Position numbers and translations under genes: made by a program. The notes under the pieces are model-generated. The model was not told the DNA's origin. It was given only the letters and a program-made list of their open reading frames with translations, and made no database searches. Below are positions 16,196 to 23,499 of a stretch of DNA of 32,490 bases, in pieces. The stretch spans positions 1-32,490 of the forward strand of contig CACZIV010000037.1 in NCBI GenBank assembly GCA_902781305.1, written 5' to 3'. The stretch's first letter is position 1. Each line of letters opens with the position of its first letter. The DNA comes from Pseudoselenomonas ruminantium (lineage in GTDB: Bacteria > Bacillota > Negativicutes > Selenomonadales > Selenomonadaceae).

Positions 16196-16366
16196 GTGTT
16201 TGTGGTAAAGCAAAGTCAGGATATGGTAAATAAGACCTTCCGTTTTCCGCAGGAACTTTTAGACCAGTTGGAACAGGTGGCAAGGGAAAAGAATGTTTCG
16301 GTCAATAATCTCGTGAAACAGTGTTGTGAATATGCGCTGGGGGATTTGCCTAAAGATAAAAAGTAA
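16196..16366 (+). CDS. Small ribbon-helix-helix (Arc/CopG-like) protein
   Basis: A 56-residue protein starting at GTG 16196, directly behind an excellent GGAAGGAGGG (16182-16191). Residues about 12-18 (NKTFRFP) form the expected beta strand. Two helices follow: PQELLDQLEQVAREKN and SVNNLVKQCCEYALG, with the S-V-N-N-L-V turn seen in Arc and CopG-type repressors. Such proteins bind DNA as dimers through paired strands, often repressing their own operon or acting as an antitoxin. No toxin gene is adjacent. It is co-transcribed with the resolvase-like gene and ends right before a bidirectional terminator. The inverted repeat upstream of the operon is a possible target (inference). Confidence 0.8.
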   Translation: MFVVKQSQDMVNKTFRFPQELLDQLEQVAREKNVSVNNLVKQCCEYALGDLPKDKK

Positions 16367-16368
16367 GG

Positions 16369-16404
16369 AAAAGCCTGTTGCAGTTTTAGGTGCAACAGGC
16401 TTTT
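16369..16404. terminator. Bidirectional rho-independent terminator
   Basis: A perfect 14-bp inverted repeat (16369-16382 with 16391-16404, 8-nt loop) begins with AAAA and ends with TTTT, so it has a T-run in both directions. It lies 2 bases after the ribbon-helix-helix stop and 3 bases from the end of the minus-strand mgsA gene, serving both convergent units. Confidence 0.93.
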
Positions 16405-16407
16405 GTA

Positions 16408-16785
16408 TTATGCTAATTTTTTCGCTGCATATTCGAGCAGGATATGGCCGCTTTTGCGGTTGGTGGCCAGCGGGACGTTATGAACATCGCAAAGGCGCAG
16501 CAAGGCGTTGATATCCGGTTCGTGGGGCTGGGCGGTCAGTGGGTCACGCAGGAAGATGACGTACTGAACCTTTTCGGTGGCCACTAAGGCGCCAATCTGC
16601 TGGTCGCCGCCGAGTGGGCCGGACATCATGGTTTCGACATTGAGCCCCAGTTTTTCGTTGAGCAGGGTTCCTGTGGTATGGGTCGCTACCAGATGGAACT
16701 GGGATAACAGTTCTTTGTGATGGGCAGCAAAGTCGAGCATGTCTTCTTTCTTTTTGTCATGGGCAATCAAAGCAATCGTCTGCAT
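16408..16785 (-). CDS. mgsA: Methylglyoxal synthase
   Basis: 125 residues from the ATG whose first base is 16785. The frame extends to 16881, but AGAGGAG sits just upstream of this start (about 12 nt) and the protein then begins [10 protein letters not shown] as the family does. It converts dihydroxyacetone phosphate to methylglyoxal and phosphate, a bypass used when phosphate is limiting and sugar phosphates build up. The motifs are all present: H9 in [12 protein letters not shown] (35-42), the catalytic aspartate D61 in [12 protein letters not shown], and [14 protein letters not shown] with H88. Length is slightly shorter than E. coli MgsA, as is common in Firmicutes. It is transcribed alone and shares the terminator at 16369-16404. 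Confidence 0.95.
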   Translation of the reverse strand: MQTIALIAHDKKKEDMLDFAAHHKELLSQFHLVATHTTGTLLNEKLGLNVETMMSGPLGGDQQIGALVATEKVQYVIFLRDPLTAQPHEPDINALLRLCDVHNVPLATNRKSGHILLEYAAKKLA

Positions 16786-16860
16786 AACAGGCAACATCTC
16801 CTCTCTATTTATTTTATTTATTCCGCATTTATGTTTATTTTCCTGCTGCTGTGCAAATAA

Positions 16861-16890
16861 AAATAGCTGTTGCTTTAGCAACAGCTATTT
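16861..16890 (-). terminator. Rho-independent terminator after the PRC-barrel gene
   Basis: A perfect 13-bp stem (16861-16873 with 16878-16890, 4-nt loop) lies 11 bases past the minus-strand PRC gene. On that strand it is followed by TTATTTG. It separates that operon from mgsA. Confidence 0.88.
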
Positions 16891-16901
16891 GCTTTATAAA
16901 C

Positions 16902-17861
16902 TTACTGTACGTTCATGGAAAGTTCGATGAACTTATTCGCCAGTTTTGCCTTCTGCAGAACTTCTTCGGTGATGTCCTGGCCAGCTTCTACGATAACGAT
17001 GCCGTTATCCATCTTAATGTCGCGAGCGGCTTTCTTGCCCAGGAGAAATCGACGATGGCGTTCCTCAGACGCTTTGTCGGCAGCAGCCTGTTTGGCTGCA
17101 TCTGCCTTCGGAGCCTCTTTCTTAGGCTCGGCTTTCGGAGCCGGAGCAGCCTTCGGCGCTTCTTTCTTGGGTTCCGGTTTTACTTCTTCTTTCGGAGCCT
17201 CAGCCTTGGGTGCTTCTTCTGCTTTTACAGCAGGTTCAGCAGCCTGGGGGGCTTCGGGAGCCTTCGGAGCTGCTTCGGCTTTCGGGGCTTCCGGTTCTGC
17301 CGGAGTGGCGGGAACTTCAGGAGCAGCAGGAGTTACAGGCGCAGCCGGAGCTGCTTTTGGGGCTTCTGCTGCCTTGTGCATTACATTATTTTTTTTTTCC
17401 CCGGTGGGGTCAATAACCGTTACCTGCTTACCGAAGATGGAAATCTGGTCGGTAGCGATATCGGAAGTGGTGCCATCGGGTGCAGTGATTTCACATTTTT
17501 CAATTTTGCCATCGTCGCCGATGTAGAGTTCGGTGACTTTACCCTGAATGGTACCGGATTTGGTGATGGCCTTGGTATCGATGATGCGGATGTTATCATC
17601 CAGCAGGGCTTCGTAGTCGCCGGCTGCATCGAGTGTCAGGATGTTTTCGCTGTTGGTGATGGTTACTGCATCATCACCGATGGCGATAACGGATTCGTAC
17701 GGAATGAGTTTTACTCCGCGGTACCAATCGGCATCTTCGATGGTGATTGCTGCTACCGTGCCGTTTTTGGCATCGATGAGCAGGGTCTTGCTGACACCCA
17801 GCTCACGGCCTTCCGTGATGCTGATGATTGGCAGACCAAGAATTTCTACACTTTTCTTCAT
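16902..17861 (-). CDS. Double PRC-barrel protein with long Pro/Ala/Lys-rich linker
   Basis: 319 residues in three parts. Residues 1-80 and about 85-160 look like two PRC-barrel domains: the first has SVEILGLPIISITEGRELG, GTVAAITIED and KLIPYESVIAIGDDAVTI; the second has TIQGKVTELYIGDDGKIEKCEI. Residues about 163-260 are a low-complexity Ala-Pro-Glu-Lys linker. A compact C-terminal segment (about 268-319, RFLLGKKAARDIKMDNGIVIVEAGQDIT) resembles a small folded module. PRC barrels are adaptor domains known from RimM and the photosynthetic reaction centre H subunit; no enzyme motif is seen. No signal peptide or membrane span is visible. It starts 14 nt after the TolA-like gene with GGAGGA before the ATG, so the two are one operon. 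Role unknown. Confidence 0.78.
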   Translation of the reverse strand: MKKSVEILGLPIISITEGRELGVSKTLLIDAKNGTVAAITIEDADWYRGVKLIPYESVIAIGDDAVTITNSENILTLDAAGDYEALLDDNIRIIDTKAITKSGTIQGKVTELYIGDDGKIEKCEITAPDGTTSDIATDQISIFGKQVTVIDPTGEKKNNVMHKAAEAPKAAPAAPVTPAAPEVPATPAEPEAPKAEAAPKAPEAPQAAEPAVKAEEAPKAEAPKEEVKPEPKKEAPKAAPAPKAEPKKEAPKADAAKQAAADKASEERHRRFLLGKKAARDIKMDNGIVIVEAGQDITEEVLQKAKLANKFIELSMNVQ

Positions 17862-17875
17862 TAAAATTCCTCCAA

Positions 17876-19156
17876 TTATTTTGCGCCGCCGTTATGAGCC
17901 TGGAATTCGTCTTCGATTTCCTGCATAATGTCTCCCGGAATCTGCGGGAAAGGCGTAGAAAGCGCAGCATGTTTGGCAAGTATATCCTGAACGGTGCCAA
18001 GGTAATGGATATTTTTGGTAAATTCCTGACACATGGCATCGTTTTGGGCAATTATCGGCATTGAGAGTGCCTTTTTGTAAGTGGCGATAGCGCCGCTGTA
18101 GTTGGCTTGTTCCTTGTATAGGTTACCCAGTTCGATGACGAGGAACGGGGTATAGTCATCATCGGCATAGCGGGCAATCGCTTCGTGATAGGCAAAGATG
18201 GCATCTTTGGGCTGTGTTGTCTTGGTTTCATAGGCAAAGTCCAAAATGGCATCCAGACTGTCCATGGCGGAGATTTCCTGCTTGAGCTGCTTTTCATGGG
18301 CTTTGCGCTTAGCAGCAAGTTCCTGCTGGCGGGCCTGTTCTTTTGCCTTGGCTTCAGCCTTGGCTTTTGCTTCAGCTTCAGCTTTCGCCTTAGCTTCTGC
18401 TTCGGCAGCGGCTTTTGCCTGGCGTTCTGCCTCAGCTTTTGCCCTGGCTGCCGCTTCGGCCTTTGCTTTCGCAGCAGCCTCTGCTTTGGCGCGTGCTTCG
18501 GCTTCTGCCTTTTTACGGGCAGCCTCTTCACGTTTCTTTTGGGCGGCTCTTTCTTTGGCCGCTTTTTCAGCTTTGGCTTCTTCCGCAGCCTTTTTCGCAG
18601 CTATCGCCGCTTCCTTCTCAGCCAGAACCTTAGCTGCAGCTTCAGCTGCTTCTACAGCTAACTGTGCTTCCTTGATTTCTGCCGCAGATTTTTCGACAGG
18701 TTCATCTTTAGGCGGTTCTGCCTGCGTGCTGGATGTTTCTTCGGTAACGGGGATTTCCGCCACAGGAGTATCGTCTGTACTGTCTGTTTCGACTGTCTTG
18801 TTACGTCGAGCCAGCAGCATATCCTTATCGTCCTCCGCAGGAGGTGTTTCCTCTACAGGCAGCTGCTCTGTAGGCAAAACCGTACAGCCGGCAAGGGCTT
18901 CATCCTTGCGCAGCATGCGTTCGTTGAAGAATGTCACCAATGCTGCTGCAGTAATGACTAATATCCCCAGGCGCAGATAATGCGCGCGGTCGAGAAAAGG
19001 ACTCATGGTGATTGCCATGCCATTGACGATAAAGGCCATCACAGCACAGAGCACTAAGGATGTCCACTTCATCTCGATATTAAAAAAGCGACACAGCCTG
19101 TAGATGAGGAAGATGCTGATGCTCATGATGGAGCCCGTTATCAGGATGAATGTCAT
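17876..19156 (-). CDS. Membrane protein with TolA-like Ala/Lys/Glu-rich helix and C-terminal TPR-like domain
   Basis: 426 residues from the ATG whose first base is 19156; GAGGTG lies 6 nt ahead, and a GTG three codons earlier is part of that binding site. Three hydrophobic segments lie at about 1-20, 32-52 and 64-80. A charged, Pro/Glu-rich stretch (about 90-160) precedes a very long Ala/Lys/Glu-rich coiled-coil region (about 160-290) like the TolA stalk, encoded by near-repetitive DNA. The C-terminal 120 residues contain YHEAIARYADDDYTPFLVIELGNLYKEQANYSGAIATYKKAL, a tetratricopeptide-like pair of helices. The layout suggests an inner-membrane anchor, a spacer and a protein-binding head. The compositional match to TolA need not mean homology. 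It is first in an operon with the PRC-barrel gene. Confidence 0.78.
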   Translation of the reverse strand: MTFILITGSIMSISIFLIYRLCRFFNIEMKWTSLVLCAVMAFIVNGMAITMSPFLDRAHYLRLGILVITAAALVTFFNERMLRKDEALAGCTVLPTEQLPVEETPPAEDDKDMLLARRNKTVETDSTDDTPVAEIPVTEETSSTQAEPPKDEPVEKSAAEIKEAQLAVEAAEAAAKVLAEKEAAIAAKKAAEEAKAEKAAKERAAQKKREEAARKKAEAEARAKAEAAAKAKAEAAARAKAEAERQAKAAAEAEAKAKAEAEAKAKAEAKAKEQARQQELAAKRKAHEKQLKQEISAMDSLDAILDFAYETKTTQPKDAIFAYHEAIARYADDDYTPFLVIELGNLYKEQANYSGAIATYKKALSMPIIAQNDAMCQEFTKNIHYLGTVQDILAKHAALSTPFPQIPGDIMQEIEDEFQAHNGGAK

Positions 19157-19595
19157 GTTTCTCACCTCTTCCTGAAAGTGAGCATTAAGCCAATATACTC
19201 ACCATCTTATAAACTTTTCGACAATAATAAGAAGTTTCCTGCATAATCTACGTTTGTAGGCATAAAAATCGTAAACCTACCACCACAGTATACCATATAA
19301 TCGCCTTTTTTTGCAGAGAAATTTTGTATTTAGTATTTATATCAGGAAAGTTTTTGTATAGTAATAGAAAATGGGTTAAAAATTGTTTTCGCGATGGGGG
19401 AATTTTTGTTTTTGTGGCGAACATTTACATTAGATGATATGAATAAGACATACTGTTTATGTATACATTACGTAAATTTACAAAAATAGTAGATTTTTAT
19501 ACAACATTCTGCTATGATGTAAAAGTATATAAGGAATAAGCATATTTGCTATGCAAATTAAGTTATATTTGTCTGTGTTATTGGAGGCGGAGTTT
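19157..19595. promoter_or_regulatory. Divergent intergenic region between the TolA-like operon and korDABC
   Basis: About 440 AT-rich bases with no gene-like frame. For the minus-strand operon, TATACT (read from AGTATA, 19287-19292) is a good -10, but its -35 is poor. For the kor operon, TATGAT (19513-19518) is a plausible -10 about 80 bases before the first start, again with a weak -35. No riboswitch or attenuator hairpin was recognised. Confidence 0.4.
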
Positions 19596-19808
19596 ATGAA
19601 AGCGGAGATTAGCGTCAAGCTGGCGCGGTGCAAAGGGTGCGGCATTTGCGCAGCCTTTTGTCCTAAGTCGGTGCTGGCCATAGATGAGCTGGGCAAGGTG
19701 CAGGTGGTCAATCCGGAGGCGTGTATTGGCTGTGGCCAGTGTGAACTGCGTTGCCCGGATTATGCAATATTTGTGGATAAAGTTGCAGCAAAGGGGGGCG
19801 TGGCATGA
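19596..19808 (+). CDS. korD: 2-oxoacid:ferredoxin oxidoreductase, delta (2x[4Fe-4S] ferredoxin) subunit
   Basis: 70 residues from the ATG at 19596, preceded by GGAGGCGG; the frame extends upstream without a binding site. Two complete [4Fe-4S] motifs are visible: C12, C15, C18, C22 and C43, C46, C49, C53, each ending in Cys-Pro. This is the dicluster ferredoxin subunit that carries electrons out of the oxidoreductase to soluble ferredoxin. It is the first gene of a tight four-gene operon (delta, alpha, beta, gamma), overlapping the alpha subunit by 4 nt. This gene order is common for 2-oxoglutarate and branched-chain 2-oxoacid ferredoxin oxidoreductases in anaerobes. Confidence 0.92.
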   Translation: MKAEISVKLARCKGCGICAAFCPKSVLAIDELGKVQVVNPEACIGCGQCELRCPDYAIFVDKVAAKGGVA

Positions 19809-20947
19809 GCAAGGCAAGATTGATGCAGGGCAATGAAGCCTGTGCTGAGGCAGCAATTGCAGCAGGGGTGAACTTCTTCGCCGGCTATCCGATTACGCCC
19901 TCAACGGAAATTGCGGAAACCATGGCGAAACTTTTGCCGCAGGCCGGTGGCAAGTTTATTCAGATGGAAGATGAAATTGCCTCTATGGGGGCTATTTTAG
20001 GTGCGTCGCTGGCCGGCTGCAAGGTAATGGATGCGACGTCTGGCCCGGGCTTTTCGCTGAAGCAGGAGTTGATTGGCTATGCGGCCTGTGCAGAGATTCC
20101 CTGCGTGTTGGTGGATGTGCAGCGTGTCGGCCCGTCAACTGGTCAGCCGACAGCACCTTCCCAGGGCGATGTGATGCAGGTACGTTGGGGCACGCATGGC
20201 GACCATCCGGTGATTGCCTTGTCGCCGTGGAGCGTGCGCGAGACATTTGATGCAACGGTGATGGCAGTAAACTATGCAGAGCGCTTCCGTACGCCGGTTA
20301 TGCTCCTGATGGATGAAATGGTCGGGCATTTGCGGGAAAAGGTGGAGCTTCCTGAAAAAGTGGAAATTTATCCGCGCCGCAAGCCGACGAAAACGCGGGC
20401 AGAAGGCTATCAGCCGTTTGCGCCGGAGGCGGACTTGGTGCCCAATGTGGCGGATTTTGGTGAAGGCTATCACATTCATGTGACGGGGCTTATCCATGAT
20501 GAAACTGGGTTCCCGGTGGGCAGTCCGAAGGTGACGGAGGAATCCATCCGCCGTCTGCATGAAAAAATCGAACGTGCTGGTGAGGAAATCATCCATACGG
20601 AAAGCTATTTTATGGATGATGCCGAGTATGCAGTGGTGTCCTTTGGCGGTACGGCAAGGACGGCTTATGAAGCCGTGCGGGAAGCACGCGCAGCTGGTGT
20701 AAAGGTTGGTCTGGTAAGGCTGATGACCATTTGGCCGTTTGCGGATAAGGTTATCGGTGAGTTGGCTGCCAAGGTAAAGGGCATTGTGACAGCTGAACTC
20801 AATTACGGCCAGATTGTCCATGAAGTACGGCGGGCGGCAAATGGTGCCTGCCCGGTAAGTCTTTGCGGCAAGTATAATATGCGGGCCTTTGAACCCAGTG
20901 AAATTTTGGCAAGTGTCAACGAGATGGTAAAGGAGGTTGAAGGATGA
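19805..20947 (+). CDS. korA: 2-oxoacid:ferredoxin oxidoreductase, alpha subunit
   Basis: 380 residues. The opening MQGNEACAEAAIAAGVNFFAGYPITPSTEIAETMA, then QMEDEIASMGAILGASLAG and TSGPGFSLKQELIGYA, are the signature of the KorA/VorB alpha subunit, which forms one side of the thiamine-diphosphate site and the transketolase C-like domain. The complex oxidatively decarboxylates a 2-oxoacid with CoA and reduces ferredoxin, or runs in reverse for carbon fixation. 2-oxoglutarate is the usual substrate for this subunit arrangement, but an isovalerate-type enzyme cannot be excluded. The start overlaps korD and the stop overlaps korB, each by 4 nt. Confidence 0.93.
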   Translation: MSKARLMQGNEACAEAAIAAGVNFFAGYPITPSTEIAETMAKLLPQAGGKFIQMEDEIASMGAILGASLAGCKVMDATSGPGFSLKQELIGYAACAEIPCVLVDVQRVGPSTGQPTAPSQGDVMQVRWGTHGDHPVIALSPWSVRETFDATVMAVNYAERFRTPVMLLMDEMVGHLREKVELPEKVEIYPRRKPTKTRAEGYQPFAPEADLVPNVADFGEGYHIHVTGLIHDETGFPVGSPKVTEESIRRLHEKIERAGEEIIHTESYFMDDAEYAVVSFGGTARTAYEAVREARAAGVKVGLVRLMTIWPFADKVIGELAAKVKGIVTAELNYGQIVHEVRRAANGACPVSLCGKYNMRAFEPSEILASVNEMVKEVEG

Positions 20948-21774
20948 TGGCAGAAAGAGAATATGAACAGTATTTCCGTCAGAACCGCCTCCCACATCTG
21001 TGGTGCCCCGGCTGTGGCAATGGTATTGCCATGAAGGCGATTGTCCAGGCGATTGCCAAACGTCCGGAGCTGAATCAGGATAATACGGTGATTGTGTCCG
21101 GTATCGGCTGTTCTTCCCGCGCCTCGGGGTATATGGATTTTGATACCCTGCATACCGCGCATGGCCGCGCGATTCCCTTTGCTACGGGGATAAAACTGGC
21201 GCGTCCGGAGCTCAATGTGGTGGTCATTACCGGTGATGGGGACTGCACGGCTATTGGCGGCAATCACTTCATCCACGGCTGCCGCCGCAATGTGGATTTG
21301 ACAGTGGTACTCTTTAACAATAATATCTATGGTATGACCGGTGGACAGGCTTCGCCGATGACGCCGCTGGGGAGAAAGGCGACTACAGCACCGTATGGCT
21401 CGGTGGATAGACCATTTGATGCCTGCGCTTTGGCTGAGGCCGCAGGTGCTACATATGTGGCGCGTTCCACGGCTTTCCATGTGCAGCATTTGACGGATAT
21501 GATTGCGAATGCTTTTGACAATCACGGCTTCTCCTTTGTCGAAGCCCTGGTGCAGTGCCCCACGGCTTATGGCCGCAAGAACAAGCTGGGCAGCCCGGCG
21601 GATATGATGAAGTGGATGCGGGATAATGCGGTGATGAAGGCTGCCTGGGATAAGCTTGACCCGGCAGGTATTGCACCAGAAAAATTCCCGATAGGACTTC
21701 TCTATGAAGCTTCGGCAATGGATTATGATACCGCTTATGATCAGGTGATTGAACGGGCAGGAGGTGCGCACTAA
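20944..21774 (+). CDS. korB: 2-oxoacid:ferredoxin oxidoreductase, beta (thiamine-diphosphate) subunit
   Basis: 276 residues. WCPGCGNGI near 20-28 and SGIGCSSRASGYMDFDTLHTAHGRAIPFATG form the usual N-terminal half. The thiamine-diphosphate/Mg motif is GDGDCTAIGGNHFIHGCRRN (GDG-x-N class), followed by NNNIYGMTGGQASP. These identify the beta subunit that binds the cofactor and carries out decarboxylation. It lacks its own iron-sulphur cluster, consistent with a separate KorD. The two initial ATG codons overlap the korA stop, so the exact first residue is uncertain by one. The last base of its stop is the first base of the korC start. Confidence 0.94.
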   Translation: MMAEREYEQYFRQNRLPHLWCPGCGNGIAMKAIVQAIAKRPELNQDNTVIVSGIGCSSRASGYMDFDTLHTAHGRAIPFATGIKLARPELNVVVITGDGDCTAIGGNHFIHGCRRNVDLTVVLFNNNIYGMTGGQASPMTPLGRKATTAPYGSVDRPFDACALAEAAGATYVARSTAFHVQHLTDMIANAFDNHGFSFVEALVQCPTAYGRKNKLGSPADMMKWMRDNAVMKAAWDKLDPAGIAPEKFPIGLLYEASAMDYDTAYDQVIERAGGAH

Positions 21775-22307
21775 TGAAAAAACAGTTAAGACTCTCCGGC
21801 TCCGGCGGCCAAGGCGTGATTACAGCAGCCATTCTGTTGGCGGAAGCAGCCGTGGCAGAAGGCAAGGAGGCAGCGCAAAGCCAGTCCTATGGCCCAGAAG
21901 CCCGCGGCGGCGCCTCGAAGGCAGAGGTCATCATCAGCGATGAAACCATCTATCATCCGCATGTGGAGACGCCGGATTTGGTGCTTGCGATGACGCAGAA
22001 AGCGGCGGATAAGTATTATAGCGACCTGCATAAGGACGGATTACTTATTCTGGATGACAGCCTTGTGCCGGAAACGCCAGACTTCCCGCGTGTAGTCCGC
22101 TTGCCGATTACAAAGCTGGCTGTTGAAGAATTGGGTAAATCCCTCTTTGCCAATATCGTAGCATTGGGGGCACTGGTGCGGATTACTGGCTTGGTGCAGC
22201 TGGATACCGTTAAAGAATTTGTGAAAAAACGCGTGCCGCCCCATACTGTCGATGCAAACATGAAAGCCCTGCAGCTTGGGTGGGATGTTGCGGCTAATGT
22301 ACAATAA
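21774..22307 (+). CDS. korC: 2-oxoacid:ferredoxin oxidoreductase, gamma subunit
   Basis: 177 residues with the gamma-subunit signature SGSGGQGVITAAILLAEAA near the start, then QSYGPEARGGASKAEVIIS and PDLVLAMTQKAADKY. This subunit binds CoA and completes the complex. The length is normal. It is the last gene of the kor operon: the start overlaps korB by one base, and the next element downstream is a large hairpin (22322-22392) that also carries a T-run. No further metabolic gene follows on this strand before the convergent FliD-like gene. Confidence 0.93.
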   Translation: MKKQLRLSGSGGQGVITAAILLAEAAVAEGKEAAQSQSYGPEARGGASKAEVIISDETIYHPHVETPDLVLAMTQKAADKYYSDLHKDGLLILDDSLVPETPDFPRVVRLPITKLAVEELGKSLFANIVALGALVRITGLVQLDTVKEFVKKRVPPHTVDANMKALQLGWDVAANVQ

Positions 22308-22321
22308 AAGCAAATAGTAAA

Positions 22322-22392
22322 GCCGGCAGGGATATGTTTCGGCGCGATTTACGCGGCTTGCGCGTACTAGCGCCGAAACATATCCCTGCCGG
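22322..22392. repeat. Long hairpin element, type A, copy 1
   Basis: Arms 22322-22345 and 22370-22392 pair over 23 bp without mismatch, with one more G-T pair possible at the base. The 24-nt loop contains a second hairpin: TACGCG (22350-22355) with CGCGTA (22361-22366), 5-nt loop. It begins 15 bases after korC and is followed by GGTGGCTTTTTGG, so it probably terminates the kor operon. Copy 2 at 25333-25406 has a matching structure, with five substituted stem pairs all compensated on the other arm. Confidence 0.92.
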
Positions 22393-22418
22393 TGGCTTTT
22401 TGGCTCGATGTAAAAGAC

Positions 22419-22497
22419 GCCCGGTGGCTGACATTACTTTTCCTCTGCTTAGACAGGCTTGTCAAACGCGACGGAAAAGCAATGTCAGCCACCGGGC
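22419..22497. repeat. Long hairpin element, type B, copy 1
   Basis: Arms 22419-22443 and 22473-22497 pair at 24 of 25 positions (one A-C mismatch) around a 29-nt loop. The loop holds the 17-base core TAGACAGGCTTGTCAAA (22450-22466), found identically in the loop of the copy at 32181-32260. The element is preceded by TAAAAGAC and followed by TTTGTTCTT; on the minus strand it is followed by GTCTTTTAC, so it can serve as terminator for the FliD-like gene. Confidence 0.92.
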
Positions 22498-22548
22498 TTT
22501 GTTCTTGGTTTCTCTCGGTGACTTTTGCTCATGGAGTTTTTACAGTTC

Positions 22549-23499
22549 TTAGAACATGGTGCTAAAGAGATTCCCAATCATGCCGTACTGAACGGTTGCG
22601 TTCAGCACTTGTGGGTTGGTGTAGGCCGAGGCGGTCTTGAGGGAGTTGCCGAACATGCTCTGCAGGGAGGGGAACAGTTTGTCGCTTTGGCTGTTGGCCT
22701 GAGCGAGATGCTGTTCAGCTTTGCCGGCAAGTCCGTTAGCACCCAGTGCATTTTTCACCCGGTCACCGTTTTCGGTGAGCGCGGTTGCCAGCTTGTCTTC
22801 ATCAACAGACATTTTGCCCGTCTTGCTGTCCACCGTGATGCCGAGTTGATTATAAGTGTCAGCCCGGTAGGTGGTGTCGGCAAACGACTTATGGAGTGAT
22901 TCCAGTCGTTTCCCCACGCTGCTGTAATCGCTGGTGAGGTCTAAGGCATCGTTGTAGTCGGAAACGAGCTGCTTGACGTTTTTGATGGCGTCCTTCAGGC
23001 CGTCGCTGTACGTCTTGCTGCCGTCTTCGGCTTCCGTGATGTCGTCCGCACTGAATTCGTAGCTCATGCTCTTGACGGTCTGGGCAGATTTTTGTAAATC
23101 GCCCATATAGGCCTTGAACTGGGTTTCAAAGGCAGACTTGGCTTCATTGTAGGAGTTTACAAGTCCTGCCGCACTGGAAGAAACGCCGGAAAGAGCACTT
23201 AAATTGGCGATTCCGCTGGAGTACGAATTGGTGTAACCGGACCAAAGGCTGCTGATGGAGTCCTGAGCGGCAGTCGTTTTCTTGTTGGCATGAGCCGAAT
23301 CAAAGGAACCGACTAAGTTGCTGAGTTGGCTGACATTGGCTGCAGCTGTGGAATAGCTTTTGCTTTGTGCAGAAGATTTGCTGGCGCTTTCCTCTGCTTC
23401 ACTGGCCGCTTTTTGTGCCGCAGTCGTGCCTTGGGTACCGCCCTGGGCCATCTTGTACATCGTGTACGTATCCCTGGTCATTGACGAAATGGTAGACAT
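22549..23499 (-). CDS. FliD-like (flagellar hook-associated protein 2, C-terminal region) protein
   Basis: 316 residues from the ATG whose first base is 23499, chosen for the strong GGAAAGGAGG about 7 nt upstream; the frame extends further without support. The C-terminal third matches the FliD_C pattern: VKQLVSDYNDALD, then YNQLGITVDSKTGKMSVDEDKLATAL and VKNALGANGLAGKAEQHL. The N-terminal 100 residues are Ser/Ala/Gln-rich and low in hydrophobics, resembling the coiled ends of flagellar axial proteins. No signal peptide is seen, as expected for a flagellar-exported protein. It is shorter than a complete filament cap, lacks recognisable D2/D3 domains, and has no flagellar gene beside it, so it may be a cap paralogue or a related secreted protein. 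Confidence 0.65.
   Translation of the reverse strand: MSTISSMTRDTYTMYKMAQGGTQGTTAAQKAASEAEESASKSSAQSKSYSTAAANVSQLSNLVGSFDSAHANKKTTAAQDSISSLWSGYTNSYSSGIANLSALSGVSSSAAGLVNSYNEAKSAFETQFKAYMGDLQKSAQTVKSMSYEFSADDITEAEDGSKTYSDGLKDAIKNVKQLVSDYNDALDLTSDYSSVGKRLESLHKSFADTTYRADTYNQLGITVDSKTGKMSVDEDKLATALTENGDRVKNALGANGLAGKAEQHLAQANSQSDKLFPSLQSMFGNSLKTASAYTNPQVLNATVQYGMIGNLFSTMF

Larger units (their letters stand above)
22308..22548. other. Convergent intergenic region filled by two long hairpins
   Basis: About 240 bases between korC and the convergent FliD-like gene. It is taken up by two separate long palindromic elements (22322-22392 and 22419-22497), 26 bases apart, with T-rich flanks on both sides. 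No gene is seen. Confidence 0.85.

Noticed and set aside
14628-16366. Possible insertion sequence spanning the Rpn and resolvase-like genes
   Set aside because: No terminal inverted repeats or target duplication were seen at the edges, the genes are divergent with their own terminators, and the family name transposase for Rpn proteins is historical.
16851-17864. 337-residue plus-strand frame rich in Phe, Arg and Ser
   Set aside because: It is the complement of the Ala/Pro/Lys-rich PRC-barrel gene, and its low-complexity Phe/Ser composition is what that repeat gives in the wrong strand.
18160-18700. Repeat-rich DNA in the TolA-like gene, considered as a tandem repeat array or CRISPR
   Set aside because: The units are short, irregular and in frame, encoding an Ala/Lys/Glu-rich helix. 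There are no constant repeats with unique spacers.
20135-20995. 286-residue minus-strand frame across korA and korB
   Set aside because: It is antisense to two overlapping genes with clear family motifs, and no start signal or domain is seen.
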